This document shows, piece after piece, positions 15,668 through 23,797 of a stretch of 54,119 nucleotides of DNA (its first letter is position 1; each line of letters begins with the position of its first letter). Made by a program: the position numbers and the translations under genes. The stretch covers positions 1 through 54,119 of the forward strand of contig NZ_PCOQ01000035.1 in NCBI RefSeq assembly GCF_002975275.1. The letters run 5' to 3'. Below the pieces are notes generated by a model. That model had not been told where the DNA came from. It saw nothing but the letters and a program-made list of their open reading frames with translations, and did not search any database. The stretch is from Achromobacter sp. MYb9. Its GTDB lineage: Bacteria > Pseudomonadota > Gammaproteobacteria > Burkholderiales > Burkholderiaceae_B.

Positions 15668-16633
15668 ATGTGCAAGTTCATCCGCCTTCTTGGCGCCGCG
15701 GCGCTGGCGCTTGCGGCCGCGGCCAGCCACGCGGCATGGCCCGAACGGCCCATCACGCTGGTGGTTCCGTTCACGCCGGGCACCGGCATCGACTTGATCG
15801 CCCGCCAACTGGCGGCAAGCCTTCCCCAAACGCTGGGGCAGCCCGTCGTGGTGGAGAATCTTGCCGGCGCCAGCGGCAACATCGGCAGCGAAAAAGCCGC
15901 ACGCGCCGAGGCCGACGGCTACACCTTTCTGGTGACGGTGAATACGTTCGTCATGAACGCCAGCCTCTACAAGGGCAAGCTAAGGTTCGATCCGCAGAAG
16001 GACTTTGCGCCAGTCGGCCTGACGTCCTGGGGTTCGCTGCTGCTGGTCACGCATCCGTCCAACCCCGCCAATACCGTCGATGACGTGGTGCGCGCGGCCA
16101 GCGCCGCCCCGGGCAAACTCAGCTACGGCACGCCCGGCGTGGGCACGCCGCATCACCTCTCGATGGCGCTGTTCCTGGACCGCACCCACGCCACCATGCT
16201 GCACGTGCCTTACAAGGGCACGGCGGGCGCCGTCACCGACATGCTCGGTGGCCGCCTGGACTACATGTTTCTGCCGGTGCACGTGGCGCTGCCGCAAATC
16301 AAGGCTGGCAAGCTGAAAGTGATTGCCACGGGCAGCCCGAAGCGCCTGCCGCAATTGCCGGACACGCCCACGCTGACGGAAGCCGGCCTGCAAGGCGCCG
16401 ACGTGGACATGTGGTACGGCGTGCTGGCGCCCAAGGGCACGCCGCCCGCCATCGTCGACCGCATGAACCGGGAAATCAACGCCATCCTGAAGACGCCGGC
16501 CACGGCCACCGCCTTTGATGCGCACGGCATGGTCCCCGCGACGTCCACGCCCGCCGATTTTGGCGCCCTGATCGCTCGTGACGCCAAGCGCTGGGACGAC
16601 GTTGTCGCGCGCACCGGCATCACGGCCGAATAG
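15668..16633 (+). CDS. TctC/Bug-family periplasmic solute-binding protein (first of three)
   Basis: This is a secreted periplasmic receptor for an organic anion. It is a 321-residue protein with a signal peptide (CKFIRLLGAAALALAAAASHA, cleavage before AWPERPI) and the Bug hallmarks WPERPITLVVPFTPGTGIDL, NLAGASGNIGSEKAARAEADGYT, and VPYKGTAGAVTDMLGGRLDYM. The ATG at 15668 has GGAG 7 nt upstream and begins the signal peptide directly; an in-frame ATG at 15638 is less likely. No TctA/TctB membrane subunits are in the window, as is usual for Bug proteins in this bacterial group. Its place among gentisate genes suggests it binds an aromatic or dicarboxylic acid. Confidence 0.9.
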   Translation: MCKFIRLLGAAALALAAAASHAAWPERPITLVVPFTPGTGIDLIARQLAASLPQTLGQPVVVENLAGASGNIGSEKAARAEADGYTFLVTVNTFVMNASLYKGKLRFDPQKDFAPVGLTSWGSLLLVTHPSNPANTVDDVVRAASAAPGKLSYGTPGVGTPHHLSMALFLDRTHATMLHVPYKGTAGAVTDMLGGRLDYMFLPVHVALPQIKAGKLKVIATGSPKRLPQLPDTPTLTEAGLQGADVDMWYGVLAPKGTPPAIVDRMNREINAILKTPATATAFDAHGMVPATSTPADFGALIARDAKRWDDVVARTGITAE

Positions 16634-16673
16634 GGCCATTCCTCGACTTTCCGCCCCTACCGACGCACAACCC

Positions 16674-17312
16674 ATGCAACTCCACAGCTTCTTCAATAGC
16701 TCGACGTCCTACCGCGTGCGCATCGCGCTGGCGCTCAAGGGCCTGCCTTACACGTATCTGCCCGTGAACCTGCGCCGGCAGGAACAACGCGCCGCCGACT
16801 ATGTGGCGCAGAACCCGTCGGCGGGCGTGCCGCTGCTGGCCGACGGCGATATCCGGCTGTCGCAATCGCTTGCCATCATCGACTACCTGGACGCCACGCA
16901 TCCCGAGCCGCGCCTGATCCCGGCCGACGTCCTGGCCCGCGCACGCGTGCTGGAATTGTCCGACGCCATTTCCTGCGACATCCACCCCGTCAACAACATG
17001 CGCATCCTGCGTTATCTGCAAGACGTGCTGGGTGCAACCGACGAACAGAAGAACGCCTGGTACCACCACTGGATCCGCGAAGGCCTGACCGCGGTCGAGG
17101 AACTGCTGGCGCGCCACGGGCATGGCGCCTATTGCTTCGGCGACGCACCCACGCTGGCCGATTGCTGCCTGGTGCCGCAAGTGGCCAACGCGCAGCGAAT
17201 GGGCTGCGACCTGGCCGCCTACCCGCGCATCCTGCGCATCTTCGACCATTGCAACGCGCAGCCCGCCTTCCAGCAAGCCGCGCCCACGCGCCAACCCGAC
17301 TACACCCAATGA
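16674..17312 (+). CDS. nagL: Maleylpyruvate isomerase (zeta-class glutathione transferase)
   Basis: The enzyme converts maleylpyruvate to fumarylpyruvate with glutathione, the middle step of the gentisate pathway. The 212 residues have a thioredoxin-fold N-terminal half (LHSFFNSSTSYRVRIALALKG, containing the glutathione-activating Ser-rich motif, and VPLLADGDIRLSQSLAIIDYL). The helical C-terminal half has the zeta-class marker CDIHPVNNMRILRYL and FGDAPTLADCCLVPQV. The ATG at 16674 gives the standard start; the upstream frame overlaps the preceding gene. By sequence alone it could be a maleylacetoacetate isomerase, but the adjacent gentisate dioxygenase and hydrolase favour maleylpyruvate. Its stop overlaps the next start (ATGA). 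Confidence 0.92.
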   Translation: MQLHSFFNSSTSYRVRIALALKGLPYTYLPVNLRRQEQRAADYVAQNPSAGVPLLADGDIRLSQSLAIIDYLDATHPEPRLIPADVLARARVLELSDAISCDIHPVNNMRILRYLQDVLGATDEQKNAWYHHWIREGLTAVEELLARHGHGAYCFGDAPTLADCCLVPQVANAQRMGCDLAAYPRILRIFDHCNAQPAFQQAAPTRQPDYTQ

Positions 17313-17698
17313 CGACGCCAATGCAAGAACCCGACACCCACGGCGCGCCGCTGCGCGAATACACCGACCCGGACTACCGACCGCTATGCGCCAACCTGGC
17401 CGAGGTGCGCGCCAACATCGACCGGCTGGACGACGAAATCGTGCGCCTGATCGCCGAGCGCGCCATGTACGTGAAAGACGCCGCGCGCTTCAAGCGCGAT
17501 GCGTTCCAGGTCAGCGCGCCCGCGCGCCAGGCTCAGGTGTTCGACAAGGCGCGCGCGCTGGCGCAACGGCACAACCCAGGCTTCGCCAACCTTGAAGCGG
17601 TCGTCGACGCGGCCTACCGCGCGATGGTCGCCGCGTTCATCGCCAACGAACAAACCTATTTCAACAGCATGAAAGACGTGGGAGACGCGCATGAATAA
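17309..17698 (+). CDS. Chorismate mutase-fold protein, PchB-like (isochorismate pyruvate-lyase type)
   Basis: This 129-residue helical protein belongs to the AroQ/PchB family. VRANIDRLDDEIVRLIAERA, then YVKDAARFKRDAFQVSAPAR, and a terminal FIANEQTYF align by eye with PchB of Pseudomonas. They keep the Arg in the first helix (VR), the Arg of AER, the loop Lys (RFKRD) and the APxR segment. PchB makes salicylate and pyruvate from isochorismate and has weak mutase activity. The start overlaps the isomerase stop by 4 nt and the stop overlaps the following Bug gene by 8 nt, so it is firmly inside the catabolic operon. The role there is unclear: pyruvate elimination from a cyclohexadiene acid is plausible but unproven. 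Confidence 0.85.
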   Translation: MTTPMQEPDTHGAPLREYTDPDYRPLCANLAEVRANIDRLDDEIVRLIAERAMYVKDAARFKRDAFQVSAPARQAQVFDKARALAQRHNPGFANLEAVVDAAYRAMVAAFIANEQTYFNSMKDVGDAHE

Positions 17699-18692
17699 GC
17701 TCCGTTCGCTGACGCTGGCCCGTCGCGTGGCGGCGCGCGCCCTGATGGGGCTGGCCGCCGCCGCGCCGCTGACCTCGGCGCTTGCCGCCGATGCGTGGCC
17801 CACGCAACCGCTCAAAGCCATCGTGCCCTTCGGACCCGGGTCCAGTCCCGATCAGGTCGCCCGCATCGTCGGCGAAAAGGCGGGCGCCATCCTGGGCCAG
17901 ACCATCGTCATCGAAAACAAGCCGGGCGCCAGCGGCAACATCGGCACCTTCGCCATCGCCAACGCCAAGCCCGACGGCTACACCTTCGGCGTATCCATCA
18001 CCGGCCCGCTGGTGAACAACACGCTGTTGTTCGACAAGTTGCCGTATGCGCCGGCGACCGACCTGTCACCGCTGACACTGGCCGTGCACCAGCCCAACGT
18101 GCTGGTCGTGCCCGCGTCGGCCGGGATCGGCAATGTCGGCCAGTTGCTGGATGCGCTGAAGCGGAATCCGGACAAATACAACTTTCCGTCGCCCGGGGCA
18201 GGCACCGTATCGCACTTGGCCGTAGAACTACTGCTGCAGCAGATCGGCGCGCGCGCCACGCACGTGCCCTACCCCTCGTCGCCCGCCGCGCTGACTTCGC
18301 TGTTGTCGGGCGATACGCAGTTCGCGGCGCTACCCCCCATCGCCGTCATGCCGATGGTGAAAGACGGGCGGCTGAAGGCCCTGGCCGTCACCTCGTCCAA
18401 GCGTTCCGCGCTGCTGCCGGACATCCCGACACTGGCTGAAGTGGGCGTGCCGGGTATCGAGGGATCCGCGTGGATCGGCTTCGTGGTGTCGTCCAAGGTG
18501 CCGGCCGACATCCAGAAGAAGCTGTCGGATGCGCTGATCCAGGCCATCCGCGACCCGGAAGTCGCCAAGCGGCTGCAAACGCCGTTCATGGATCCGGTCG
18601 GCAGCACGCCGGCCGAGTTCCGCGCCTACATGGACGACGAACTGAAGCGCTGGGCCCCCCTGATCAAGAAGCTGGGCATCAAAGGCCAGTGA
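17691..18692 (+). CDS. TctC/Bug-family periplasmic solute-binding protein (second of three)
   Basis: The 333-residue periplasmic receptor has a long Arg-containing signal sequence (to about residue 33, ending SALAADAWP) and the Bug motifs AIVPFGPGSSPDQVARIVGEK, NKPGASGNIGTFAIANAKPD and VPYPSSPAALTSLLSGDTQFA. It starts 8 nt inside the end of the PchB-like gene, so translation is probably coupled. It differs substantially from the Bug protein three genes upstream, so the operon encodes two distinct specificities and this is not a recent duplication. The ligand is unknown, presumably an aromatic or alicyclic carboxylate. Confidence 0.9.
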   Translation: MNKLRSLTLARRVAARALMGLAAAAPLTSALAADAWPTQPLKAIVPFGPGSSPDQVARIVGEKAGAILGQTIVIENKPGASGNIGTFAIANAKPDGYTFGVSITGPLVNNTLLFDKLPYAPATDLSPLTLAVHQPNVLVVPASAGIGNVGQLLDALKRNPDKYNFPSPGAGTVSHLAVELLLQQIGARATHVPYPSSPAALTSLLSGDTQFAALPPIAVMPMVKDGRLKALAVTSSKRSALLPDIPTLAEVGVPGIEGSAWIGFVVSSKVPADIQKKLSDALIQAIRDPEVAKRLQTPFMDPVGSTPAEFRAYMDDELKRWAPLIKKLGIKGQ

Positions 18693-18718
18693 GCCGCCAC
18701 GCAAGCAAGGAGAATCGA

Positions 18719-20071
18719 ATGGTCATCAACGAACCCGCGCGCCAGGTCCCGCTCTACGGCGAGTACGACGTCGTGGTGCTGGGCGGCGGCCCCGCCGGCG
18801 TGCTGGCGGCCGCCAGCGCCGCGCGCAACGGCGCCCGCGTCCTGCTGGCGGAACGCTACGGCTTCCTGGGCGGCATGGGCACGGCGGCAGGCGTGTCGAA
18901 CTTCTGCGGCCTGCATGCCAACATCCATGGCGACATCCGGCAAGTGGTGCATGGCATGACCAACGACCTGCTTGACCGCATGCGCGCCATGGACGGCTTG
19001 AACGACCCCCATCTGATCCTGGGCAAGATCCACGCCCAGGCCTATGACATATCGGCCTTCAAGTGCGCGGCGGACGGCCTGGTGCAAGATAGCGGCGCAC
19101 AGGTGTTGTTCCACGCGCTGGCTACCGGTCTGACGCGCGCCGAAGATGGCCGCGTGGACGCGTTGTTCCTGGAAACCAAATCCGGCCGCTGCGCCGTGCG
19201 CGCCAAGGTGTTCATCGACTGTTCGGGCGATGCCGACATTGCGAAATGGGGCGGCCTGCCCTTCGAAAAGGGGGATGAGCACGGCCATATGCTCTACCCC
19301 ACCCTGATGTTCAAGGTGGGCAATGTGGACGGCGCGCGCGCCCAGGAAGCCTGGAAGACCATCCCCGTCTTGATGGACCAGGCCGCGGCCAGCGGTGAAT
19401 TCACGTTCCCGCGCCGGGGCGCCATCGTGCGTCCGCAAAAGCACGACTACGAATGGCGCGTCAACGTCACGCAACTGGCCAATGCCGACGGCAGCGCGGC
19501 CGATGGCACCGACGCCGGCTCGCTGTCCGCCGGCGAACTGGAAGGCCGCCGCCAGATCGTGCAATACCTGGCGTTCCTGCGCGCCAAGGTGCCGGGATTC
19601 GAGAACGCGTATGTGCTGGACATCGCGCCGCAGCTGGGCATTCGCGAAACCCGCCGCATCGTCGGCGAAGCCGTGCTGACCAAGGAACACGTGCTGGGTT
19701 GCGCCGACTTTGACGACAGCATTGGCGTGAACGGCTGGCCATTGGAAATGCACACGGCAGGCGATGTGCAATGGCTGTGGCCGCCCATTCCCGAATCGCG
19801 CGGCTACAACCAGCTGCCGTTCCGCATGATGGTGCCCAAGCGCGGCCCCGGCGTCGCGGACAACGTGTTGGTGGCGGGACGCTGCGCATCGATGACGCAC
19901 GAAGGCCAGTCGGCCGCGCGTGTCAGCGGCAGCTGCTTCGTCATGGGAGAAGCGGCGGGCACCGCGGCAGCGATGGCCCTGCGCGCCGATATCGCGCCCG
20001 CCGACGTGCCCATCGCGGCCTTGCAGGCCCAGTTGAAGCGGCAAGGCGCCTTCCTGGGCGGCCAGGAATGA
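18719..20071 (+). CDS. FAD-dependent oxidoreductase (FAD_oxidored family)
   Basis: The 450-residue flavoprotein has an N-terminal dinucleotide motif (VVVLGGGPAGVLAAASAARNGA) followed by LLAERYGFLGGMGTAAGVSNFCG, the signature of the FAD_oxidored group. A mid-protein FIDCSGDADIAKWGG and a C-terminal second FAD-binding region (VADNVLVAGRCASMTHEGQSAARV) complete it. The ATG at 18719 is set by AAGGAG 6 nt upstream. Members are mostly uncharacterised; some oxidise or aromatise cyclic substrates. There are no iron-sulfur cysteine clusters here. It sits between a Bug gene (26-nt gap) and the 3-hydroxybenzoate hydroxylase-like gene (19-nt gap). A dehydrogenation step that prepares a ring compound for hydroxylation would fit. 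Confidence 0.85.
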   Translation: MVINEPARQVPLYGEYDVVVLGGGPAGVLAAASAARNGARVLLAERYGFLGGMGTAAGVSNFCGLHANIHGDIRQVVHGMTNDLLDRMRAMDGLNDPHLILGKIHAQAYDISAFKCAADGLVQDSGAQVLFHALATGLTRAEDGRVDALFLETKSGRCAVRAKVFIDCSGDADIAKWGGLPFEKGDEHGHMLYPTLMFKVGNVDGARAQEAWKTIPVLMDQAAASGEFTFPRRGAIVRPQKHDYEWRVNVTQLANADGSAADGTDAGSLSAGELEGRRQIVQYLAFLRAKVPGFENAYVLDIAPQLGIRETRRIVGEAVLTKEHVLGCADFDDSIGVNGWPLEMHTAGDVQWLWPPIPESRGYNQLPFRMMVPKRGPGVADNVLVAGRCASMTHEGQSAARVSGSCFVMGEAAGTAAAMALRADIAPADVPIAALQAQLKRQGAFLGGQE

Positions 20072-20090
20072 CGGGCCACGGAGAACAACC

Positions 20091-21305
20091 ATGAACACGT
20101 CCACGACAACCACTCAGGCAACCCGATCCGTCATCGTGGTGGGCGGCGGCATCGGCGGCCTGGCCGCCGCGCTGGCGCTGACCCGGCAAGGCATCGCAGT
20201 GCAACTGCTGGAGCAGGCCGCGCATATCGGCGAGATCGGCGCCGGCATCCAGTTGGGGCCCAACGCCTTCGCGGCGCTGGACGCCTTGGGCGTCGGACAG
20301 ACGGCGCGCACGCGCGCGGTCTTCACCGATCACATCATCATGATGGATGCGGTCGACGCCCGGGAAGTCGTGCGCATCGACACGGGCGACGCGTTCCGAA
20401 CGCGCTTCGGCGGCCCATACGCCGTGATCCATCGCGCCGACATCCACCTGTCCATCCTGGAAGCCGTGCAGCAGAACCCGCTGATCCGCTTTCGCACGTC
20501 CACCCAGATCGCGGGCATGTCGCAAGACGGCAGCAGCGTCGAGGTTACCGATACCGAGGGCAACCGCTACCGCGCGGATGCCGTGGTGGGCGCGGACGGC
20601 GTCAAATCGGTGATCCGCGAACGCACGGTGGGCGACCCCGCGCGCGTGACCGGCCACGTCGTCTATCGGGCGGTGGTCGAACGCGACAACATGCCCGAAG
20701 AGCTGCGCATCAACGCGCCCGTGCTGTGGGCCGGCCCGCATTGCCATCTGGTGCACTACCCCTTGCGCGGCGGCCAGCAGTACAACCTGGTCGTCACCTT
20801 CCACAGCCGCGAGCAAGAGGAATGGGGCGTGCGCGAAGGCAGCAAGGAAGAAGTGCTGTCGTACTTCCAGGGCATCCATCCGCGCCCGCACCAGATGCTG
20901 GATCGCCCCACATCCTGGAAGCGCTGGGCCACCGCCGACCGCGAACCGGTCGAACACTGGGGCCAGGGCCGCGTGACCTTGCTGGGCGATGCCGCCCATC
21001 CCATGACGCAATACATGGCCCAGGGCGCGTGCATGGCGCTGGAAGACGCGGTGACGCTGGGCCAGGCCGTGCGGCATTGCGGACACGACCTGGAGGCCGC
21101 CTTTCGCCTTTACGAATCGGTCCGCATCCCGCGCAGCGCGCGCGTGGTCTGGTCCACCCGGGAAATGGGCCGGCTCTATCACGCGCGGGGCGTCGAACGC
21201 ACCGTGCGCAACCTGCTGTGGACCGGCCGCAGCCAGTCCCAGTTCTATGACGCGTTGCAGTGGCTGTACGGTTGGAAGGTGGAAAACTGCCTCACGGCGG
21301 CATAA
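20091..21305 (+). CDS. 3-hydroxybenzoate 6-hydroxylase-like FAD monooxygenase
   Basis: This is predicted to hydroxylate 3-hydroxybenzoate at the para position with NADH and O2, making gentisate. The 404 residues carry the FAD GxGxxG motif (VIVVGGGIGGLAAALALTRQG), LGPNAFAALDALGVG, the DG motif (VVGADGVKSVIRERTVGDPA) and the GD motif (RVTLLGDAAHPMTQYMAQGACMALED). The MTQYMAQGACMALEDAV stretch and the end LQWLYGWKVENCL are like NagX/MhbM/XlnD-type 3-hydroxybenzoate 6-hydroxylases. Location with a full gentisate pathway supports this. A salicylate hydroxylase-type activity is the main alternative. Confidence 0.87.
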   Translation: MNTSTTTTQATRSVIVVGGGIGGLAAALALTRQGIAVQLLEQAAHIGEIGAGIQLGPNAFAALDALGVGQTARTRAVFTDHIIMMDAVDAREVVRIDTGDAFRTRFGGPYAVIHRADIHLSILEAVQQNPLIRFRTSTQIAGMSQDGSSVEVTDTEGNRYRADAVVGADGVKSVIRERTVGDPARVTGHVVYRAVVERDNMPEELRINAPVLWAGPHCHLVHYPLRGGQQYNLVVTFHSREQEEWGVREGSKEEVLSYFQGIHPRPHQMLDRPTSWKRWATADREPVEHWGQGRVTLLGDAAHPMTQYMAQGACMALEDAVTLGQAVRHCGHDLEAAFRLYESVRIPRSARVVWSTREMGRLYHARGVERTVRNLLWTGRSQSQFYDALQWLYGWKVENCLTAA

Positions 21306-21327
21306 CAACAGCACCAGAGGAGACAAC

Positions 21328-22503
21328 ATGAAAAAGAGCGCTATCGGCGGCACGGCCGCCATCCTGCTGGCGTTGGCCGCATCCGCGGCCCACGCGCAGC
21401 AAAAGCCGGTCGACATCGGCTTTATCGGCACGCTTTCCACCCCCGCCGGCTACATCGGCGAGGACGAGCGCGACGCCTTCATGCTGGCCGTGAAGGAAGG
21501 CGGCGGCAAGCTGGGCGGCGTGCCCGTCAACGTGCGCGTCGAAGACGATGCGCTCAAACCCGCCAACGCCAAGCAGATCGCCGACAAGATGGTGCAGGAC
21601 GGCGTGCGGCTCTTCACGGGCGTGAACTTCTCGAACGTCATGGCGGCCGTCGGCCCCACGGTGCTGAACGCCGGGGGCTTCTACGTCAGCCTGAACGCCG
21701 GCCCCTCCAACTACGCCGGCAAGGCCTGCAACCCGAATTATTTCGCCGTCGCCTTCCAGAACGACTCTTACGCCGACACGGCCGGCATCGCCGCCAACGA
21801 ACTGGGCGCCAAGCGCGTCGTCGTCATGGCCCCGAACTATCAGGCCGGCCGCGACGCCGTGGCCGGCTTCAAGCGCGCCTACAAGGGCGAAATCGCCGAA
21901 GAGATCTACACCAAGCTGGAACAAGCCGATTTCTCGGTGGAGCTTGCCCGCATCCGTTCGCTGAATCCCGATGCCATCTTCCAGTTCCACCCGGGCGGCG
22001 CAGGCATCAACCTGACCAAGCAGTTCGCCAACTCCGGCCTGTCTGACAAGATCCGGATGATCACGCCCATCTACTCGATGGACGACCGCATGCTGGCCGC
22101 GACGGGCACGGCCAGCAAGGGCTTCTATCTGAGTTCGCTATGGAGCGCCGACCTGGACAACGCGCAGAACAAGCACTTCGTCGACGCCTTCACCAAGGCC
22201 TACAAACGCCCGCCCACGGCGTATGCCGCGCAAGCCTACGACACCGCCAACCTGATCGCCTCCGCGCTTAAAGCCGTCAACGGCGACGTCACCGGCCGCG
22301 CCGACGACTTCCGCAATGCGTTACGGAAGGCCGACTTCCCCAGCGTGCGCGGCAAATTCAAGTTCGGTCCCAACCAGCACCCGGTACAGGACTGGTACCT
22401 GCTGCACATCGAAGCCGGCCCGGACGGCAAGCTCGTGTACAAGAACCAGAAAGTCCTGGCCCGCGACCACACCGACGTGCACGCGGCCGACTGCAAGATG
22501 TAG
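21328..22503 (+). CDS. LivJ-like ABC transporter substrate-binding protein without its permease
   Basis: The 391-residue periplasmic binding protein of the branched-chain amino acid type (Peripla_BP_6) has a signal peptide (KKSAIGGTAAILLALAASAAHAQ) and IGFIGTLSTPAGYIGEDERDA. Its middle region has VVVMAPNYQAGRDAVAGFKRAYKG and DAIFQFHPGGAGINLTKQF. The start is fixed by AGAGGAG 5 nt before the ATG at 21328. Similar receptors often bind aromatic acids in soil bacteria. It is the last gene of the gentisate operon, and no livHMGF genes follow. It must borrow a membrane complex encoded elsewhere, possibly the one at 40-43.7 kb. Confidence 0.9.
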   Translation: MKKSAIGGTAAILLALAASAAHAQQKPVDIGFIGTLSTPAGYIGEDERDAFMLAVKEGGGKLGGVPVNVRVEDDALKPANAKQIADKMVQDGVRLFTGVNFSNVMAAVGPTVLNAGGFYVSLNAGPSNYAGKACNPNYFAVAFQNDSYADTAGIAANELGAKRVVVMAPNYQAGRDAVAGFKRAYKGEIAEEIYTKLEQADFSVELARIRSLNPDAIFQFHPGGAGINLTKQFANSGLSDKIRMITPIYSMDDRMLAATGTASKGFYLSSLWSADLDNAQNKHFVDAFTKAYKRPPTAYAAQAYDTANLIASALKAVNGDVTGRADDFRNALRKADFPSVRGKFKFGPNQHPVQDWYLLHIEAGPDGKLVYKNQKVLARDHTDVHAADCKM

Positions 22504-22517
22504 GCAGCAAATGAAAG

Positions 22518-22539
22518 GGGGGCAGCGCATGCTGCCCCC
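22518..22539. terminator. Bidirectional stem-loop at the end of the gentisate operon
   Basis: GGGGGCAGC (22518-22526) pairs with GCTGCCCCC (22531-22539) around a GCAT loop, between convergent genes. On the minus strand it is followed by TTTCATTT, and on the plus strand by AAAGACC. It probably terminates both the gentisate operon and the convergent Bug gene. Confidence 0.75.
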
Positions 22540-22572
22540 AAAGACCTGCCGTGGCGTCGGATCAACGATCCA

Positions 22573-23589
22573 TCAATTCAAGCTGGCGCCCGAGATCTTG
22601 ACGATTTCCTGGTACTTGGCCTTTTCGCTCTTCACGAAATCGGCAAAGGCTTCCGGCGTCATCGGGCTGGCTTCCGAGCCCATGGTCAACAGGCGTTGCT
22701 TCACATCCGGTTGCTGCATCGCATCGGCATAGGCCTTGTTCAACTTGGCCACCACCGGCGCCGGCGTGCCACCCGTGGTGAACACGCCAAACCACGTGCC
22801 CAGGTCAAAGCCCTTCACACCCGACTCTTCAACCGTCGGCACATCCGCCAGCAACGACGAACGCTTTGCCGTCGTCACGGCCAGCGCCTTGACCTTGCCG
22901 TCCTTGATCAACGGCGCCGACGCCGCCAGATTGTCGAACATGAAATCCGACTGCCCCGACAGCAACGCCAACTGCGCGGGCGCCGCGCCCTGGTAAGGAA
23001 TGTGTTCCACGCTGATGCCTGCACGCGCCTTGAGCAGCTCGCCAGACAGATGGCCGGCGCTACCGTTGCCGCCCGAACCGTAGTTCAGCTTGCCCGGATT
23101 CTTCTTGGCGTAGTCGACCAGGTCGGCCAGCGTCTTGATCTTGTTCTTGTCGGCGAATTCAACGTTCATCACCAACACGTTCGGCACCGACGCCACGATG
23201 GTCACGGGTGCGAAATCCTTGACCGGGTCGTAGGGCAGGTTCGCGAACAGCCAGGGGTTGATGGCGTGCGTGGCCACCGCGCCCATCACCAGCGTATAGC
23301 CGTCGGCCGGGGCCTTGGCCACCAGGTCGGCGCCAATGTTGCCGCCCGCGCCCGAGCGGTTTTCAACGATCACGGGCTGGCCCAGCGAACCGCGCACCTT
23401 CTCGGCCAACATGCGAGCCATGGTGTCCAGCGGGCCGCCAGGCGGGTACGGCACGACAAAGCGGATCGGCTTCGTAGGGAAATCAGTGGCTTGCGCCAGG
23501 GCGGGCGCGCCGAAAGGCAGGGTGGCGGCCAGCGCCACGGCGCCTTGCAGCAAGGCGCGGCGGACCGCGCTACGGGGGGTGTTCGTCAT
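22573..23589 (-). CDS. TctC/Bug-family periplasmic solute-binding protein (third of three)
   Basis: The 338-residue receptor has an N-terminal export signal (RRALLQGAVALAATLPFGAP ending at AQA) in which a twin Arg precedes the hydrophobic core. The Bug motifs are KPIRFVVPYPPGGPLDTMAR, NRSGAGGNIGADLVAKAPAD and IPYQGAAPAQLALLSGQSDFM. It is a single gene, convergent with the gentisate operon and transcribed from its own promoter, so it need not belong to that pathway. The twin Arg lacks the full Tat consensus, so Sec export is more likely. Ligand unknown. Confidence 0.9.
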   Translation of the reverse strand: MTNTPRSAVRRALLQGAVALAATLPFGAPALAQATDFPTKPIRFVVPYPPGGPLDTMARMLAEKVRGSLGQPVIVENRSGAGGNIGADLVAKAPADGYTLVMGAVATHAINPWLFANLPYDPVKDFAPVTIVASVPNVLVMNVEFADKNKIKTLADLVDYAKKNPGKLNYGSGGNGSAGHLSGELLKARAGISVEHIPYQGAAPAQLALLSGQSDFMFDNLAASAPLIKDGKVKALAVTTAKRSSLLADVPTVEESGVKGFDLGTWFGVFTTGGTPAPVVAKLNKAYADAMQQPDVKQRLLTMGSEASPMTPEAFADFVKSEKAKYQEIVKISGASLN

Positions 23590-23797
23590 GGTGTTTTTCT
23601 CCTCACTCCAGATCTATGGCGGTCAGTAGCATACCGCAGCAAGCGGGTCGACGTAACAAAAGGATACGCCTGGAATTAAGCCGAAGATCACGCGATTCAA
23701 GCCAACGCTTGGGGTGCTTGAAAGCGAACCGCTCCCGCGATCAAAAAATAAGGCGTCAGACTGCAATATCATAGATACCCCATCCGAGGAAACCGAC

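Noticed and set aside
16674..17312. Maleylacetoacetate isomerase of tyrosine breakdown
   Set aside because: The fold is the same, but no homogentisate dioxygenase is nearby, while gentisate dioxygenase and fumarylpyruvate hydrolase are in the same operon.
22573..23589. Tat-exported Bug protein
   Set aside because: Two Arg precede the hydrophobic core, but the full twin-arginine consensus is missing and cofactor-free Bug proteins generally use Sec.
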